A stretch of DNA of 16,638 bases from Pavlovales sp. CCMP2436 (lineage: Eukaryota; Haptophyta; Pavlovophyceae; Pavlovales). The stretch's first letter is position 1. Each line of letters opens with the position of its first letter. The notes under the pieces are model-generated. The model saw nothing but the letters and a program-made list of their open reading frames with translations, had not been told where the DNA came from and did no database searches. Shown piece after piece: positions 14,502 to 16,638 of the stretch. A program made the translations under genes and the position numbers. Where the stretch lies: the NCBI GenBank assembly GCA_026770615.1, contig MU631641.1, forward strand, positions 68,781-85,418, read 5' to 3'.

Positions 14502-16508
14502 TGAAGCTGCTAATGGTCGCCGCTCCGGCGCCGACAGGCAAGGCATGATCTTCATGGCTCGACAAGCTGCGTGCGGACAAGCGGAGGTGTGACGCAGTTT
14601 GCGCTGCTTCGGGCTCTTCCTTGCAGTATGCGAATGAGCTGATCAGCTCAGAGACGCGGCGTATGCCGTTAGTGTCCTGTTAATTATTTATTTAGTTATT
14701 TATCCAAGCAAGAGGCATGGTGAGACGGGTGGGCCAGCAGACGGCGGGCATCACTCCCGACCGGGGGGTACTCCCGCATAACAAACCGAGTGTGGTGGGC
14801 ACCGCCTGCCTCTCACCTTATCCACGCATAAATTGAGACCGGACGCCTCAAAGTCATCGCGCTCTGTGCAGCCGGAGGGGTCGCCCGTCATGCCGACGAT
14901 CATGCCCTTAAACCCGCCCGCACGCAGCGCGTGCGTCGCCTTTTGGCCGGTGAGGATTGGCATCTGCTCACAGTCCAAAACAAAACAAAAAAAGGAGTAG
15001 TCGTGTCGGTTGGATGCGCTGCCTCAGGTGAGCTCCACCAGGGTAAAAAAATAAAAATAAAAGCACGTACAAAAAATAAAGAAAAAATGATTGAATGAAT
15101 GAATGAATGAGTAACAAAATAAATGACAGTGGCCCGCCTCCAAATTCTCCGCCAGGGCAGTAGCATTTGTTAAAAAAAGGAGAACGCACCTGGTTGTCCA
15201 TGAGCACGAGGTCGTAGCTGCGCTTCTCCTCGAAGATGAGCCGCACTGCCACGGCGCCGTTCTCGGCAACATCGAAAGGGACCTTGAGCTTGCGCATCAC
15301 GCGCAGCTCAAAGGACTTGAAAAAAAAAAAAAAAAAAAAAAAGCAGGCAGGAGCAGACAAAGTGGCAGGCAGTCAGCGGGCAGGCAGGCAGCGAGGGTAG
15401 ATGGTCAGGCTGGGACGACAGGCAGCTGGGGCTGCAGCGAGCGCGCACTTTGCGCAACAACGCGTCGTCCTCCACATGCAGGAGCCGGAAGCCCGGCGGC
15501 CAGCGCTGCTCCTTGGCAAGCGTGACCTTTGCTGGCATGGAATGGGAGAACGGGATGATGGGCGGTGGGTTTTCCACTTTCAGTGGCCAGCTGCTTCTGC
15601 GCGGAGGCTCATGCGAGCAGGAGTCGCCCTGCATTTGTTGGTTGCAGGGAGGATGCAGGCTCGGTTGCAGGAGCGGTCTTTTCGGGGTGTAGAATCAGGG
15701 CAGAACAGGGGACAACAGCTGCCTTCATGAAAAGAAGCAGGCTCGGCGAGCTGCGCACAGCAAATGTCATTCTAAAAAAAAAAAAGGGGGGGGGGCACTG
15801 CCGTAGCCTTTAATTTTTTTATATTCCCACCTCCCATGTCATGCCCGTACACCTTTGGGTTGCAAGTCGGGGGACGTTAAAAGAACTATTATTCAAAAAA
15901 AAAACCTGCACTCCAGATCCGTCGGGTGCGTTTAGCAAGTTGAGCTCGAGCTGAAAGATGGAGCCACGCCCGGCACCGGCGGAGGTGAGGCGCCTGAGGA
16001 GACGCAACGCGGGGGGGGGAGGGGGAGGTGGTTGGAACGCGGGGGATGGGGGGAGGTGGGTGATTATCAGATCATAACGGTTGTCAATTTACACCCCACA
16101 ACGATGTAGGGGGTGGTTGGGACGCGGGGAGGGAGGGTGGTTGTCAGTGCACGCTACCTAGAGTACATCAGGGCCGAGAAGGAAAATAAATACAAATTGT
16201 GAGCACGCACACACGCGCACACGCACACCCACGCATACACACACACAGCACACACACACACACACACGCGCACACGCACACACACACACACGCACACGCA
16301 CACTCACACCCACACACACACCCACGCACACGCACGCGCGCGCACACACACACGCACGCGCACACACGCGCACCCACCCGCCCACACCCACATATAAACA
16401 CACAGCATGTATGCACATGCGCGATCCCGTGTGTAGGCGGATGATTTCGCGAACGATGGTGAGGCCGAGGCCGGTGCCGCCATTGCCCTGCAGCTGCCCC
16501 TTGCCCAC
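14482..16508 (-). CDS. Hybrid histidine kinase, 3' part (six exons, 5' incomplete)
   Basis: The exons are 16508-16417, 15993-15906, 15628-15449, 15315-15190, 14963-14817 and 14676-14482, giving 275 residues. All introns are GT-AG, and the joins keep one frame. Exon 1 carries the ATP-binding G2 box (GGTGLGLTIVREIIRLH) of the HATPase domain and exon 2 its end (GRGSIFQLELNLL). Exon 3 is a linker leading to LLHVEDDALLRK, the acidic pocket of a receiver domain. Exon 4 has the phospho-acceptor Asp in LVLMDNQ, and exon 5 has MP, the VGMTGD Thr and the conserved Lys in CVDK. Such proteins autophosphorylate on His and pass phosphate to the receiver Asp. Upstream sensor, His and N/D boxes lie beyond the window. 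The last exon is open for 64 codons and ends FTGDRGQ plus TAA inside a MITE-end sequence. The 5' boundary at 16508 is an intron acceptor. Confidence 0.85.
15093..15110. repeat. GAAT microsatellite in kinase intron
   Basis: Four GAAT units plus a partial one lie in the intron between the fourth and fifth kinase exons listed (14964-15189). Confidence 0.8.
15320..15342. repeat. 23-bp poly-A, a poly-T tract before a splice acceptor
   Basis: On the minus strand this is 23 T followed by CAAG and the exon starting at 15315, so it acts as an extreme polypyrimidine tract. Length variation between alleles or assemblies is likely. Confidence 0.75.
16010..16150. repeat. G-rich imperfect repeats in kinase intron
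   Basis: Long G runs and two copies of a GGTGGTTGG(A/G)ACGCGGGG unit (about 16027 and 16113) lie in the intron upstream of the exon at 15993. On the minus strand, the C-rich equivalent just precedes the acceptor CTCCTCAG. The plus strand could form G-quadruplexes. Confidence 0.6.
16203..16400. repeat. CA/GT microsatellite in kinase intron
   Basis: About 200 bp of CA dinucleotides with CG and CC interruptions fill the intron between exons 16508-16417 and 15993-15906. Reading frames here are artefacts. Confidence 0.9.
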
Positions 16509-16638
16509 CTGCGCACAAATCATTATCAAGAAATGATATTAGGGGGGGAGGGGGGGGGTATGTTTCAAAACACACAAACCCATCTTCACACACAAGGAGA
16601 GGGGGGGTGGGGGGGGCAGCCAGAGATGACACTGGGAC
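16509..16638 (-). other. Intron of the kinase gene running off the window
   Basis: The segment upstream of the acceptor GTGCGCAG at 16509-16516 contains C-rich tracts on the minus strand and no recognisable HATPase coding sequence. The preceding exon therefore lies beyond the window end. Confidence 0.6.

Noticed and set aside
16158..16632. Several 70-154 codon frames rich in Cys/Val or His/Thr
   Set aside because: They arise from the CA/GT microsatellite inside a kinase intron; only the G2-box exon within them is real.
1..16638. CRISPR arrays, bacterial operons or ribosome binding sites
   Set aside because: There are no regularly spaced identical repeats, and the genes are spliced eukaryotic genes.

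Overview
The window looks like nuclear DNA of a GC-rich unicellular eukaryote, most likely a microalga. Genes have short spliceosomal introns with GTGCG or GTGAG donors and pyrimidine-rich acceptors. One gene encodes a mitochondrial MICOS-type CHCH protein. One TVP38/TMEM64-type membrane protein starts with a signal peptide that could be part of a plastid-targeting leader. A spliced hybrid histidine kinase is also present. A haptophyte such as an Emiliania or Chrysochromulina relative is my best guess, but the sequence alone does not prove it.

Layout. 1-1091 holds no gene I can support. 1092-1307 is the first copy of a 216-bp repeat called R here; a near-identical inverted copy lies at 4329-4544 and a diverged direct copy at about 9336-9545. 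A complete three-exon MIC19/CHCHD3-like gene is on the minus strand at 2552-1855. A 405-bp element with inverted ends (2636-3040) sits 83 bp upstream of its start codon. From about 3140 to 10800 the plus strand is a pile of non-LTR (LINE-like) retrotransposon copies. Fragment C1 (RNase H end plus zinc knuckle) abuts copy A (RT thumb, RT C-terminal region, RNase H, zinc knuckle, basic proline/threonine-rich tail), which runs to about 9205. Fragment B (C-terminal region) is followed by an OTU cysteine-protease-like reading frame.

Copy A is interrupted twice, and removing each insert restores its reading frame. The first insert is 1,323 bp (4334-5656) with a candidate GTG target duplication; it carries R and an unrecognised two-exon gene on the opposite strand. 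The second is a 167-bp MITE (7892-8058) with 23-bp terminal inverted repeats and a TA duplication. 

From 10801 the window passes a GCG-rich microsatellite, a tRNA-derived SINE on the minus strand (about 11240-11500) and a stretch with no clear gene. Then come two divergent genes: a multi-span membrane protein on the minus strand (12717-12097) and the TVP38-like gene on the plus strand (13119-14123). The right end (16508-14482, minus) is the 3' part of a hybrid histidine kinase gene that continues beyond the window. I could reconstruct six of its exons. Its last exon ends inside a sequence matching the MITE end, which supplies the stop codon.

The genes do not form an operon or pathway. The main interest is the layering of mobile DNA and how it touches host genes: a promoter insertion at MIC19, a gene carried inside an insertion, and a transposon end forming a kinase C-terminus.
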